A stretch of DNA of 64,000 nucleotides from Dryas octopetala (Eukaryota; Streptophyta; Magnoliopsida; Rosales; Rosaceae). The notes below the pieces were generated by a model. The model did not search any database. It was given only the letters and a program-made list of their open reading frames with translations, and was not told the origin of the DNA. The stretch is from NCBI GenBank assembly GCA_963921425.1, contig OY992832.1, positions 28,423,489 through 28,487,488 on the forward strand. The letters are read 5' to 3'. Positions 46,968 to 59,058 of this stretch are shown in pieces. A program made the position numbers and the translations under genes. Positions within the stretch are counted from its first letter, which is position 1. Every line of letters starts with the position of its first letter.

Positions 46968-49124
46968 CAGGCTCATTGGGGATTGTGGCATAAATGTGGT
47001 AGGGGTAGGCAGCCATGCATCATTGTATACACGAATAGAGGTGCCATCGCCCACTCTCCATCGCAAGCCTTTGTGGAGCAGCGTACGTGCCCAGTGGAGA
47101 GATCGCCAAACAAGAGATGGCTGAGTGCCCAAACCGGCCGAGAGAATGGAGCCATTCGGATAATAGCGGCTTTGCATAACCCGGCCAACCAGAGAGTGAG
47201 GATTCAACATTAAGCGCCAGCTCTGTTTTGCAAGTAAGGCCCGATTAAAGCTCCCAAATTCTCTGAAGCCCAAACCACCTTCCCATTTTGGCTGGCATAG
47301 TTTGTCCCATCTAACCCAGTGGATACCCCGGGCCAAGTTCTCTTTCCCCCACCAGAATCGGGCAATGAAGGAAGTGATAGTTTTTTGAACCCCTTTCGGC
47401 ATGCGAAAAATACCCATGTAATAAGTAGGGATCGCCTGTAGGACAGCCTGAATAAGGATAGTTTTCCCAGCCCGTGAGAGAAAGCGTTCTTTCCATCCTT
47501 GAACACGTTGCCAAACTCGATCTTGAACAGTTTTGAAGAGCTTCTTTTTTTCCCGTCCAGCCACAGTGGGTAGGCCTAAATATTTCTCATGGCAGGCAAC
47601 AATAGGTACATGTAGACATTGCGAGATAATCACCTTGATTAGATGAGAAGTATTCGAACTGAAACACACAGCAGATTTGTCGTAATTGACTTTTTGACCC
47701 GACGCCTCTTCGTAAGCCTGGAGAACATCCCTAACTGCCAGGCAGGCATTGACAGTGGCCTCCAGAAAGAGGATACTATCATCTGCGTAGAAGAGGTGGG
47801 ATATGGAGGGTGCACGTGCAGCAACCCGGACACGGAGGATTCTTCCATTGAGTTCAGCATGATGAAGTGCCAGGCTTAGGCTTTCCCCACAGAAGAGAAA
47901 AAGATAAGGCGAGAGTGGGCATCCCTGTCTCAGACCCCTTTTCGGGGTAATAAAACCCAATGGGTTGCCACGCCAAAGGACAGAAAAGGACACCGTTGAA
48001 AGACAATCCATTACCCGATTAATCCATAGTTCATGAAAGCCCAGCTTCCGCAGAATGGCCTCAAGAAAGTTCCATTCCACCCTGTCATACGCTTTTGCCA
48101 TGTCAAGTTTAATGGCCATTTTAGGAGTATCATTCGCCCTTGTGTGCTTTATGGTATGGGTGGTTTCAAAAGCAGCGATTACATTGTCCAAAATCTGTCG
48201 ACCCGGAACAAAAGCACTCTGATTCTCAGATATAACATGGGGTAGCAAGACTTTGAGTCTGTTTGCGAGTGTCTTCGCTACCAGTTTGTATAAAACCGTG
48301 CAGAGGCTGATGGGCCGGAACTCTGTGACCCGCTTTGGCTCGTCGAGCTTAGGAATTAAAGCGATCAGCGTGTGGTTGACATCCCGGACACTCGCTTCAC
48401 CATTAAGAATACGCAGGCAGAAAGTGGAAACATCATCGCCAACAATATGCCAATAACGTTGGTAGAAGAGAGCAGGCATTCCGTCGATCCCAGGTGCCTT
48501 AGTGGGGTAGATTTGCTTGAGGGCCGTTTCGATGTCAACCTTTGTATAAGGATGTATAAGCTACAAGTTCATTTCAACAGTTACTTTGGGTTCAATCAAC
48601 CCCAGAAAGCGCTCCATATCGATGCCACCTGTGGAAGCAAGCAAATTGGAAAAATAATCACAGAACATAGTACCGATCACATCCGGATTGGTGACCCAAA
48701 TATTCTGGTCGTTCAGCAGACCAGTCACTGAGTTCCTTGTCCCCCGTGCCCGGGCCTGTGCATGGAAATATTTAGTATTTCTATCACCCTCTGTCAGCCA
48801 GGTTATTCGCGATCGCTGTCTCCAGTAAGTTTCCTCCCCCGAGATCAGAGTGTCAAGTTGTTTTTCTGCTCTCATTTGTGCTTGAAGAGAGCCCTCATGC
48901 AACGGCTGTGCCTTGATATGGCTCAACTCATTTCGAACACGGTTGATAGCCTTCCTTCGAGCCCCATAAAACTGAGCGTTCCAGGTAGAGAGCCGCCCAG
49001 CACACTGTTTGAGTCCATCTTGCACCGACTGCTCCTGCCGAGCAGCCCAACCCCAAGTGTCTGCGATAATTTCTTCACATTTGGCCTCCTTACACCACAT
49101 CTGTTCGAAGTGATCCAAGATTTA
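46968..49124 (-). pseudogene. L1-type LINE ORF2 fragment (reverse transcriptase)
   Basis: One continuous minus-strand frame of about 720 codons with a single in-frame TAG (48561-48563). In order: the region between endonuclease and RT (LDHFEQMWCKEAKCEEII, WLTEGDRNTKYFH), RT motifs (LIALIPKLDEP, RPISLCTVLYKLVAK, SAFVPGRQILDN, KLDMAKAYDRVEW, GLRQGCPLSPYLF, catalytic FYADDSILF near 47785), then the thumb and C-terminal linker (ARFWWGKENLARGIHWVRWD, GGLGFREFGSFNRALLAKQSW). The endonuclease is missing at the 5' side. The 3' side stops at MSLP..., where telomeric repeat begins, so the last part of ORF2, the 3' UTR and the poly-A tail are absent. Immobile. Confidence 0.93.
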
Positions 49125-50156
49125 TCAACATGTTATATAATTACAAACTCAATCATCCATAGTAGAAGTAAATAACATAACTAGGGCTTCATTCTAGCCC
49201 TAGCTAGAAATGTAGCTACACATCACTAGATAATAAACTAAACAAAACATGATTAAAAATAAGAAAACCAAAGGAAGAAGAGGAGAAGGAGATGCAGCAG
49301 CTTGGGAGGCCTTTATCAGAGGCGGCTCCACTTGGAAGAAGGCTTCAACTTGCAGCAAGACTATCTTCTTTTTCTTCTAGGGTTTTGGAAAAAATAAGGA
49401 AATAGAGAGAGGCTGGTTGCCTTTGTCAAAAGAGAGAGAATAAGGGGAGGGGGGGAGAGAGAGAGAGAGAGCCTCTTTTCATATGTGAGGGGTGAGGTCT
49501 TATTTATAGGGAGAAGTTTTACTAATTTTTCAATGTGGGATAAGTGTCTAAAGTTCAATTTGCACCCCCCCCCCCTTTGGAATTCATGCCCAACCTAGGC
49601 CCAATGCAAGGCCAACTTCACCTCTTGCTTATTTTGTACTTCGTCTTCTGAGAAGCTTCTAGAACTTTTGACTTGAGTGTTGACTTTGACTTCACTTCTC
49701 CTAGTCTCACTAGGACTCCTTGTGGAATTGAAATTCCTCTTTCAACTTGGATTATAACTTTGACCATATTGCCCATCATGATTCCCAATGAAGTTATGAC
49801 TCATTTTCCTACTAGGATTAGGTTTCCTAATCTGACCAGGATTTACTGCTCCAACTAAGATTTCTTATTTCTGACCTTGGACAATAATAATTTATTTTCC
49901 TCCAAGATTGATATTTTCATGTGTGATTGGAAATCCTCTTTTGACTAGGATTACAGCTTTCGTGGTTTGACTATGATTTCTCCTCTTTTTCTAGTTTAAC
50001 TAGGAAATGTCTAAAATTGACTCTTTTCTTTTCTCGTCTTTGCTCCAAATTACCTACAAAAGACCAAAACAAACAAAAACACACATAAATGTCAAGTTCT
50101 TGCACTCTAAGTTAGAGAGTTAGTATGTAAAAATGATGTAAATTGAGCACTCAACA
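49125..50156. mobile_element. Second copy of the CCTAGT-palindrome repeat
   Basis: Same arrangement as 14.16-15.37 kb: ACAT-GTTATATAAT start zone, GA-rich block (49400-49470), TTGACTTTGACTTC words, several CTAGTNNNACTAGG palindromes (49700-50010), and an end GAGCACTCAACA. It abuts the 5' truncation of the LINE. Non-coding; possibly an LTR part. Confidence 0.5.
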
Positions 50157-50213
50157 TAATTTTTCGTAGGCATTTTTAATTTCTTTTGTTCGTTTGGATG
50201 CTAAGATTATTTT

Positions 50214-52112
50214 GTGGAAAGGGAGATTTGTTGTGGAAAGGCATTTTTGTTTTACATGGGTTTGGCATTTTCAGTGCACCTGCACTTTAGGGTTTTCTTT
50301 TACTGTTTTGTGGTCCTCCATGTTGGGTTTTTGTCTTGGTTGCTATCGATAAGAATCTTGACTGTGAGCACGCTATCCTTTTATTTAGTTTTTGAACATA
50401 TGGGTTTAGGGAAGGCAATGGTAGTTGAATATTGAAGGCTGTCACTTAATGATGTCTTTGTTAAATAATTTTACCTATAGGTTTCTAAAACACTAGGTGT
50501 AGCTATTGTATTTACTATATGCATATTAAACATGCACAATAGGTAAATAAAATGGCTAAGGGTTATGGTCAATTTGATATGCTGTTTATTGGTAATGTTT
50601 AAAATAGGAAACTTACAACATGAGTTTGTTGGTAATGTTTGCAGGTGATCAACTTACACTTGAGAATCACTATAGGGGTGACATTGTGGATTGGGTTTAT
50701 CAAGGCGGGAGTGTGTGCTACCTAGATTACCTAAATGTTGATCTTCTATCACTACTAGATCTTATGAAAATTGGTGAAGAGTTAGGATATGATGTAAATA
50801 AGAAAAGAATTGAGCATTTACTACAAGATCCATAAAATGGATGGGCCAGAAGGGGTAGTCTATATTGATCATGATAATGTGGTTCTTAGAATGGTGGTTG
50901 AGAGGCTACAGTGCAATGTTGCTATTGTATGGTACAAAGGCCCAGTTACAAGAAGAAATGAGTAGGAAAGACCACAGAGTCCAATGAATATGCAACATGG
51001 ACCAAAAATTGTTGAGAATGAGAGTCCATCTGATAATATACATAGGACTCCACCTAGAAATGAGACTGAGAGCCAGTCTTCACTTGTGTGGCCTAGTTTG
51101 CATGGGCCAGAGTATGAGTTGGGAATTGATTATGTGGATACTCTCAACCTACTGAGCCAGGCTTCAGTGGTAGAGAATACAAGCGGAAAGAGCCAAGCTT
51201 CTGGTGATGACCAAGCTATTGATGATCGAGCTACTATTGAGCAAGGTACGGGTGCACTACCAGAAGTTAATGGTTCTGGGCAAACTAATGGGCTGAGTAA
51301 GAAGAAAATGCTAAGGGTGATGAAGAGCAAGAAGAAAATGCTGAGGTGATGAAGAGAAAGATGATGGTTCACCTGATTCAGATGATGAGAACTTTAATGA
51401 TAGTGATTATTTGTTTTCTGAAGATGATGATGATGATATTTTTGCTACAAATGTTGAGTCTGAGGTAGATCCTATGAATGCAACCAATAATGCAGGGGAT
51501 GTTTCAGATGATTATAATGAATCTGATCATCTAGAAAGCCTGAATGAGTCATCTGATGGTGATGAAGTGGGAAAGAAGCCGAGAAGAAAACTCTCAAAGT
51601 TCAAAGTCTTCAACAAAGAATCAAATTTGAAAAACCATGTTATGGAGATTGGAGAGCAATTCCCTAATAAGGCTGATTGTATTACCTTTATAAAGGAGGG
51701 ATTCTTAATTACATGAAATTGAAGTTTATTAAGAATGATGTCATCATATTGATGCAAAGTGTATTAGAAGTCCTGGATGTCCTTTCGAAGTTAGGTGCAA
51801 CCCCATGCAAGGAGATTATGATACATGGGTTATCAAGAAACTTCAGTTAGAGCATAGGTGTACCTCAAATGCAAATCTCAAGCATGCTGACTACAATTGG
51901 GTGGCTAATAAGTATGGTGAGAGACTGAGAGATGATCCAGATTGGTCTTTACCCAAATTTCAGAACCAAGTGAAAAAAGATTTTGGTGTTAATGTGTCAA
52001 GGATGAAGGTCTACAAAGCTAAGAGGAAGGCTGCTAAAATTAATGAAGTATTCTTTAAAGAATAGAATGAAAGGCTCAACTGCTATGCAAATGAGTTATT
52101 GAGGACCACCCC
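50214..52112 (+). pseudogene. MuDR-like MULE transposase, N-terminal relic
   Basis: Pieces in at least three frames follow the order of plant MuDR transposases. The N-terminal domain is HYRGDIVDWVYQGGSVCYLD ... IGEELGY (about 50650-50830). An acidic linker follows (50984-51350 and 51411-51716, DDDDIFATNVES). Then comes the domain before the catalytic core, PNKADCITFIKEG and TWVIKKLQLEHRC ... WVANKYGERLRDDPDW ... RMKVYKAKRKA (51600-52065), ending YANELLRTTPN near 52110. The DDE catalytic domain and SWIM finger are gone. Multiple frameshifts and stops. A probable intron acceptor TTTGCAG lies at 50644. Confidence 0.75.
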
Positions 52113-53500
52113 AAACAAACTTAAACCTATTTCAACACCCGCACCACAACGAAAAAAACCCATGACATAATCAGATATAGGCATAGCCTCTTATTTTTTT
52201 TGCAATACAATCCTATTTCCACTTCCAGTGGATCGATCATTCGGAGCAAATCCGAAATCACCTGTCTAGAGTGTTGGCATATAGGAGGGTCCAACCAATG
52301 CCAATAGTGACACCCTCCATTTCGCTGCAATTTTCAAGACCCATTTCATTAATCACATTCATAATCAGGAAAACAAAGAAAAACAACACTGGAATTGTGT
52401 TTGTACAAATCCCATTACCGATGCTTCCTTATCTTTGGTATTAAGCATGCCTCAAATCTTCTTCCTGGATTAAAATCGGTCCAACTTGTTCTTATCACCA
52501 CAAGCCTTCTGCAATCACAATACCAGGTGTGGGCTAAAGGTGATGAGTTGGATGACATGGTATGAGAACTATGGTGGATTTTCTTGGTCTGGGAGCTCTC
52601 CTCTAACCCTAAATCATGGCTTAAATAGAAGAAAAGAGGAGAGAAACTTCCCTATCACTAAGATAGGGAGAGGTTGCATCCCCACCTTCTTCTCCTTGGC
52701 TCTCTCTCTTCTCTCTCACTCCCTTTCTCTCTCTTTCTCTTTCTCATCTCCTTCTTCTCTCTTTCTCTCTCTTCCGTGACACCAGCATGTCCCTATCACA
52801 GAGACACGCAAGTTATTTTCATAAAAGAGAGATAAAGAAGGGAGAAAAGAAAGGGAACATTTTGGCAGGCAAAGACAAGAGAAATGGCACCAGAGGTTAG
52901 GGCAAGAGAAATGGCGCCAGAGGTTAGGATAAGAGGGAAGGCTTGCCTTGGGGGACGAATATTCCAATTTGCCCTTATAAAAGCGCACATGATGGATTTT
53001 AATGGCCAAATGGGCCAAACGTGACGGAATGGACCAAGTTGGGAGGCAAAATTGAAATAATGGACCAATGTGATATGACAATTAATTTTTGGATCAATTT
53101 GGGAAAAAGGTAGAGTTTGTGCATGAATGATGCATTTTTCTCTTTATCTAACGTGTTATATTTTTACATTAGAAATTAGAACTACATATCCAATTGCGAT
53201 TCTACTTAGAGTCCATTAATATATAGGTACTGACATCTAATTTTATTAACCAAAACCACCTAAAACATTATTCTTCCTTTTCAGACCAACTACCACAAAC
53301 TTATTCTTTATTTGCGGACACCACACCACCACTAGATCCCAAAATACCATGCAGACACCACACCACCATCACTAGATCCCAAAATACCATCCGAAAATAG
53401 ACATAACAAAAACATAACATGCAGACATCTTCCAAAATATAAGCATCAATGCATCACCAAAAAATAGAAACTGAAACTGCAAGTCCGCAACTCCAATAAA
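52113..53500. other. No gene seen; low-complexity and small duplications
   Basis: CT-rich tract 52690-52770. A 24-base duplication AGAAATGG(C)(A/G)CCAGAGGTTAGG lies at about 52880-52930. A duplication of about 45 bases with CACTAGATCCCAAAATACCAT lies at about 53320-53390. Frames here lack domains. Confidence 0.55.
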
Positions 53501-53504
53501 CTAC

Positions 53505-53670
53505 AGTTTCAACTCTAATGAATTGCAGTTTCTGCAGTTTCAGTTCACTTGCAGTTCCAGAAACTGGAGTTTCAGTTCACTTACAATTCCAGAAACGTTT
53601 CTGCAGTTCAGTTCACTTACAATTCCAGAAACTGCAGTTTCAGTTCACTTGCAGTTCCAGAAACTGAACT
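53505..53670. repeat. Minisatellite upstream of the CML gene
   Basis: About four imperfect units built from TTTCAGTTCACTTGCAGTTCC and AGAAACTGCAG, with spacing of about 45 bases. It is open in one frame but has no start and low complexity, so it is probably untranslated upstream DNA. Confidence 0.75.
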
Positions 53671-53797
53671 AAACAAAAAAAATCAAGAACCTAAACATAC
53701 TCATGCACAGACGTTGATAAGGAGAGAGAAAAGCCGGGATCTGAATTATTTGATTAATTGATAAATTGGATCGAAATCGGTGGCGGGCAGCGGCAAA

Positions 53798-54118
53798 ATG
53801 GCAAAGTTGGATGACGAACAGATCGCGGAGCTGCGGGAGATGTTTGGATCATTCGATGGGAACAAAGACGGGAGCTTGACGCAGCTGGAGTTGGGGTCTT
53901 TGCTGCGCTCGCTGGGGCTGAAGCCGAGCCCTCACCAGCTGAAGGCTCTCATCCAAAAAGCCAATCGGAACTTCAACAGACTCGTCGAGTTGTCCGAGTT
54001 CGTGGCGCTGGTGGAGCCGGACCTCCTACGAGCCAGGTGTCCATGCACCCAAGACCAGCTCAAGAAGATGTTTAGGATGTTTAAGAGTGATGAAAGAGAA
54101 GATAAATTTCAGAAATGA
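53798..54118 (+). CDS. Calmodulin-like protein (CML15/16 type), truncated
   Basis: Calcium-sensor family. The 106-residue frame starts at ATG 53798 (MAKLDDEQIAEL); an in-frame GTG 18 bases upstream gives no conserved extension. EF-hand 1 is canonical (D-G-N-K-D-G-S-L-T-Q-L-E, residues 20-31), followed by LRSLGLKPSPHQL, typical of CML15/16/18. EF-hand 2 (residues 56-67) is degenerate: N in place of the first D, and R for the central G. The family has four EF-hands in about 150-160 residues, but here similarity stops at KKMFRMF, where EF-hand 3 should start, and an unrelated 12-residue tail (KSDEREDKFQK) ends it. Intronless like its relatives. Probably a truncated gene or pseudogene; the CDS is GC-rich against AT-rich flanks. 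Confidence 0.75.
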   Translation: MAKLDDEQIAELREMFGSFDGNKDGSLTQLELGSLLRSLGLKPSPHQLKALIQKANRNFNRLVELSEFVALVEPDLLRARCPCTQDQLKKMFRMFKSDEREDKFQK

Positions 54119-56486
54119 GGGAGAGAGAGACATGAGAGAGTTTAAGAGAGTTTTGAAAAAATTAAAAAATTAGCAACCATTGGATTGCTTTGATGGCTAA
54201 TACCAATTGGTACCAACTCAAAGTGACCTGATTGTTAATAAAACTAATCTGATTGTTATATATTAACAATAATAGTATTAGAAGTTAAAAATCATAGCAA
54301 AAATGTAGTAATGAGTAATTATTTCTTCTACTTAATCAATGGTTATGATTCATTATCTGAAGAAAACAAAAAAAACAAAATCTATGCATAAGTTTTTCTT
54401 ACCATTCATCTATCTCCGTGATTAAAGTTGATAATGGAATCCAAAAGCACACAGGAAAGTACACAAACTTGATGCGTACCACCAGCCTCTAATCAATCTA
54501 CTAACAATCATGAGAGCCTATTTAAATTTTCCTATATATGATGAGGTTTTCTTTATGATTGTGACAATATGATGTAACAACTTAATGATGCTCACCATTT
54601 GAAACAAGGGTGTCACTAAATGACATAGAAATATCACTAATCTCCATATAAATATCACTAATCTTCCTTGTTGATTTTTGGTCTGGTCTCTTTTTTTTGG
54701 TCAAGATTGGTCTGGTCACTAATCTCATTATTTGGTTGATTTTGACACCACACTAGCCATAATATAAATCAGATTAATATCCAAATACGCTAACTGCAGG
54801 ACAAAAGGCCCATATTAACACTGCATTGAGGGTGGCCAGCTACTTCAAAGAATGTGGAGGGCTAAAACTTAAAAGCCTAATGATGCTGACATGTTAACCA
54901 CACCAAATATTGAGGTTATCCAACAGGAATACTTTTATGGTGGTCCTTGTGCATCTCTACATGTTGGGCTAAACATCGGCAACAATACGATCTATAAGAG
55001 CAAACTCTTACAAAGTGGACACTAATCCAATTATGGAAAACTTGTCCATGGTATTGTAGCTTTTGTTCATGTGCGCAAAAGCTTCTAATTGAGAAACCAA
55101 AATTTGATGATCAATCAATCTCTACAACAACTAACAAAGCCTTATATGCTATATCAAACAATCTGTCAACATCCATATTGATCGACAGTGCTTCAAATGG
55201 TGTTGTACATAGGGGAGGCAAAGACAATCCCAAAGAGTTGGACACAGAGGCAGCATATATACAAGGCTTGATCATGCAGATCTAGCATGAATTCAAATCC
55301 GTAATTCAAAAACACAATGGCATAAACACCCATAAATCAAAAAATTTCAGAAACAAATATATTAAATCGAAAGGGGCTAAAAGACTGAATCTGAAAGGGA
55401 AAGGAGTGCGTGGTACCCAGCTAGGCAGATACCACCATTCAAATGGTGTCAGAACCCATGTGAGAGGGTGGCCCTTACCCCTTCACATCCATCTAACAAG
55501 AAAAGAAATCACAAAATGAGACAAAAGCGTCCTCTAAAGTAGCCTTTACCCACATGAGAAGATCCACTTTTTAGCTCTTTACCCTCATGCCTTTTACAAT
55601 TTTTATTTTATTTAATTTTAAATCTAATAAGTGTGCTTTTCTTTCATGATCTAATGGAAGCTAGATGCTGCAATAAGGACAACAAAAACTAAAGATGGAA
55701 CCAGAGGCACAGCTTTTACCCTCCACTTAGTCATCCCCACTCCTTTTCCTTTTTGGGGGCTCCATATCAGTAAATAGTTATGCTTCTGCTACAGTTGCTC
55801 ACCACTTTATTGGGTCCTACCGGACAAACAAGCAGGTCTGATACAGACTCTTCGTTTCTCTATACACCTCACAAAAGGAGGTAGTAAAAGATAGGTAAAT
55901 TAAATTAAAATATCATATGAAACTATGAAAGTTACTACTACTAGTCTTTGTTTGCTATGCTACTTGCTGTGGTCCAGCACATACCTATAGAGATAGGGTA
56001 CAGAGTAATATATAGACCCCCACTCCCATAAATCAGTTCATTTGTTCTTTTACCGTTTTACGTATACAATTATGTATTATTGTAAGTAGTATAAATATAA
56101 ATATATATAATTAATGACGACAGAGATCTTGCTGAGATCTTGTCAACAAGTTTCTTTGATGTGGCTATGGTTTCTTTTTCTTCCTTGTGATATATGCTTC
56201 TCAATTGTTTCTGCACTTGAGAAAATGTACAAATTAACATCAGCAATGATTCCTTTGACTAGAAATATAGTATATACTATATGCTTACAAGAATCTTGTA
56301 AGAGATTGATAAAGCTTACCCTAGCAATTCAAATTCACTCTCCCCCATTGCTGGCCAAGCTTAACTTTCTTAATTACATTCCAATGGTTCCATACCCAAA
56401 AGAAAACCTAGAAATTTAAAATTAATCATTTATTTTTTTCAATGGATTATGGGTAGTAAGAAGTGTTTGCATGTTGTATGTGTTTG
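54119..56486. other. Intergenic region, no gene seen
   Basis: AT-rich with scattered stops in all frames. The part nearest 56486 should be the 3' UTR of the CCCH/RRM gene. A GC-richer patch (55380-55500) has a short inverted repeat (ACCATTC-AAATGGT) but no recognised RNA gene. Confidence 0.5.
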
Positions 56487-58817
56487 TTATATAGGGAAAG
56501 CAGTAATGGCAGTACCTGGGCATTTGGAGAGAACAGATTTTGGGGAAGTTGCATTGGGGGGGGTAGAAGTGGTGGGCAGTAAATTATTATTATTGTTAGA
56601 AGATATGGTTGTGACTGTGGTGCTTTCATTGACTTCTGCAGAAGCAGTTGAGAAGGCATTGATGTTGTCCCCAGCTGATTTCTTTGGTGAAGCAAAGAGG
56701 TTATCAGGGAGAATGTGCTCCATACTGCTTTTGAAACAAAAAACATTAATCTGAGATTTGAACAGATTCTGATCAGATATATAATGCTAACTATGTATAA
56801 TTTAATACCTTTCATGGAAGTCATACTCTTCAGCTCTTGATTCCTCCTTTCCAGTATGCACCTCTTGCTGGAGCAGTTGTTCACCATTTTCTGCAAGAGC
56901 AATGTCAACAAAAGGGAAATGAACCAACATTAAGCTTCTCTTTTTACATCAAGAACTCCAGAACATATTGATTAGCCAACCTTCTGGGACTTCTTTATTG
57001 CCATCCGGTGAAACAATGAAGGCTTGATTTTTGGGTGTATGTGATAAAGTTGGAGAGGGAAATGGAGACCCTTCTTCGAATAGACCATGATAGTATTGAT
57101 GATGATTGTGATTATTCTTGATGCCTAGAAGCTGGAGGTTCATAAGTCTTCTTTCTTGGAGTTCAATGGCTTGCTGCAAATTAGCCTGCTCCTCTAATTT
57201 CATTCTTAACATCTCTTGGGTACTGTAAAACATTCTTGATCCTACAAAGAGGTCAAAATACATCCTCAATTTACAGGGAGTTCTAGACCATCAGAGGAGC
57301 AAAGTTGTCTGCTTTCTTACCATGATTGAGGTCATAAGGCTCCCTAGAATCAAGCCCGGACAGGCTTGAACACAGGGGATAGTCTCCTCTCTCCAACTGT
57401 TGGTGTTGTTGCTTCCTGAAATTGTGTAATTCAAAGCAAACATAACAATGTTATACAAAGAAACTAGAAGGGAAAAATCTATAAAACAATAAAAACTTGA
57501 AGACTCAAAGTTGCTATGTACTGTACTTGTCTGGTGTTTTCCCCTTCTCCTTATAAGGCTTCACAAGCACCCGGGAATCACATACAAAATGAGGGTTCCC
57601 TTTAGCCAAAATGATCTTCACAGTCTCTGAGTATAAAAAGGTGACAAACCCAAACATCCTCTTTTGCTGGTATGGAATCCTCACATCTTGCACTGGTCCA
57701 TAAATGCTTCAAACCACACAGTCAATTACCCAAAGAAACTATATTTCAGTACTAGTCCTCAATGTCAACTTCATCGTGTTGCTATCGAAGAAAAAAAAAG
57801 ACAAATTAATGATTAATTACCTAAAATAATTAGAGACATCTTCTTCTCTAAATGTACTATCAGCTGGGAATGTCAAGTAGATCTGCCTTGAACTGTGATT
57901 CACATTTCCTCCCAAGGTTAAAGTAGTTGAAATATCGTTTCTCTCAGGTTGGTATCTCCCAAACTTGTGAAGCTCGTCCCCCATCATCAATGCAGATGCT
58001 GCTGACCTGAAACACATCAAAATGCAACCACACAAGCTCCATAAACCAAAACTCACTTGAACCAGAAAACCAAAATTTATTCAAAAGGCAATAATGCAAG
58101 TATTTATGTACCTTTGAGTGTCATTTTGTTGCTGCAAAAGAAAATTCATGCACTTGTTGTATGGGAAAGAAGCACCACCGGCCATAAACTGTGAGACTGC
58201 GGCCAGTTTCTGTTGCTGGGGAGCAGCATTATTGGATCTGAGTAACTCCTGACACTGTTCAAGTGCATTAATGGAGGTATCATCACTAATGGAACCACCA
58301 TGGAGAAAACGGCAACTGCTGCCATTCTTACAGAACCCTCTTGCAAAGTACAAACATGGTTTCCATCCAACTCCGGAATTGACATCTTGGTCTGACCCAA
58401 AACCACACATGCTGCTGGGATTAACAGAGTAGCTTTGTTTGTGCATTGAGTAAACACTTTCAAGCCTTCCATCAAATAAATCATCGGCACTCTTTGGGTC
58501 ATTGAGAAAAGAAAGATCGCTCTGAAATTGGAATTTGTCAACAAGTTCACTGCTTGAAGAATTATAAGCTGAAGATATGGTGGAAGATAATAAAGACCCA
58601 GAAGCAGTGTTACTGTTTTTGGCAACAATATTGGCATAAGAAGGTGAAGAAGTGGAATTGGGACTCCTGGTGTTGTTGAGGCTCCAGAGGTTTGAGGATG
58701 GAGAAGATGGGTTAGGCGCTATGTCAAAGCCATTACTAGTGAGTCGTGAAGAAGAGGATAGGGACAAAGGGTTAGGCCTTGAAATGGGGTTGAAATGTGT
58801 TGTAGATGATGGAGTAG

Positions 58818-58854
<37 letters not shown>

Positions 58855-59058
58855 CTTGGATGAGTGAATGAGGCCCAGTTGTGTTTTGGCATTGATGATG
58901 AGGTTGTGAAGCAGAGTCTCTGGCCCAAATGCCAAACGTATCATCTCCTTGTCACTATGGTCTTGTAACAGAAGGAACCCCATGATTTTGGAGGCATTTT
59001 CTGGATCCAAACCTTGGATCCTTGAGAAAACCATCTTTGTAGCTTCGTAAGAATCCAT
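56487..59058 (-). CDS. Zinc finger CCCH protein with RRM (AtC3H18/46/53-like)
   Basis: Putative RNA-binding protein. Seven exons assemble in frame: 59058-58112, 58006-57821, 57706-57527, 57415-57321, 57241-56981, 56890-56809, 56724-56487 (1989 nt, 662 residues, normal for the family). All introns are GT-AG. The start is the ATG of [15 protein letters not shown], which opens the conserved N-terminal domain ([20 protein letters not shown]). A 12-threonine run is encoded by a trinucleotide repeat. One CCCH finger lies at about residues 235-250 (C-x7-C-x5-C-x3-H in [19 protein letters not shown]). The RRM spans exons 2-3 (RNP2 IYLTFP, RNP1 RMFGFVTF). Then come [11 protein letters not shown], the [22 protein letters not shown] helix, and a C terminus with [13 protein letters not shown]. 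Exon 7 has a tandem NAGNAG acceptor (AAGCAG), so 662 or 663 residues. Confidence 0.93.
58812..58853 (-). repeat. Coding trinucleotide microsatellite (poly-Thr)
   Basis: AGT/ACT repeat in exon 1 of the CCCH/RRM gene encoding twelve threonines in a linker, likely length-variable between alleles. Confidence 0.9.

Noticed and set aside
47643-48731. Several plus-strand frames inside the LINE
   Set aside because: They are antisense shadows of the reverse transcriptase.
56447-56911. 154-residue minus-strand frame and neighbouring plus-strand frames
   Set aside because: They read through the last introns of the CCCH/RRM gene; the spliced model in the correct frame explains the conserved sequence.
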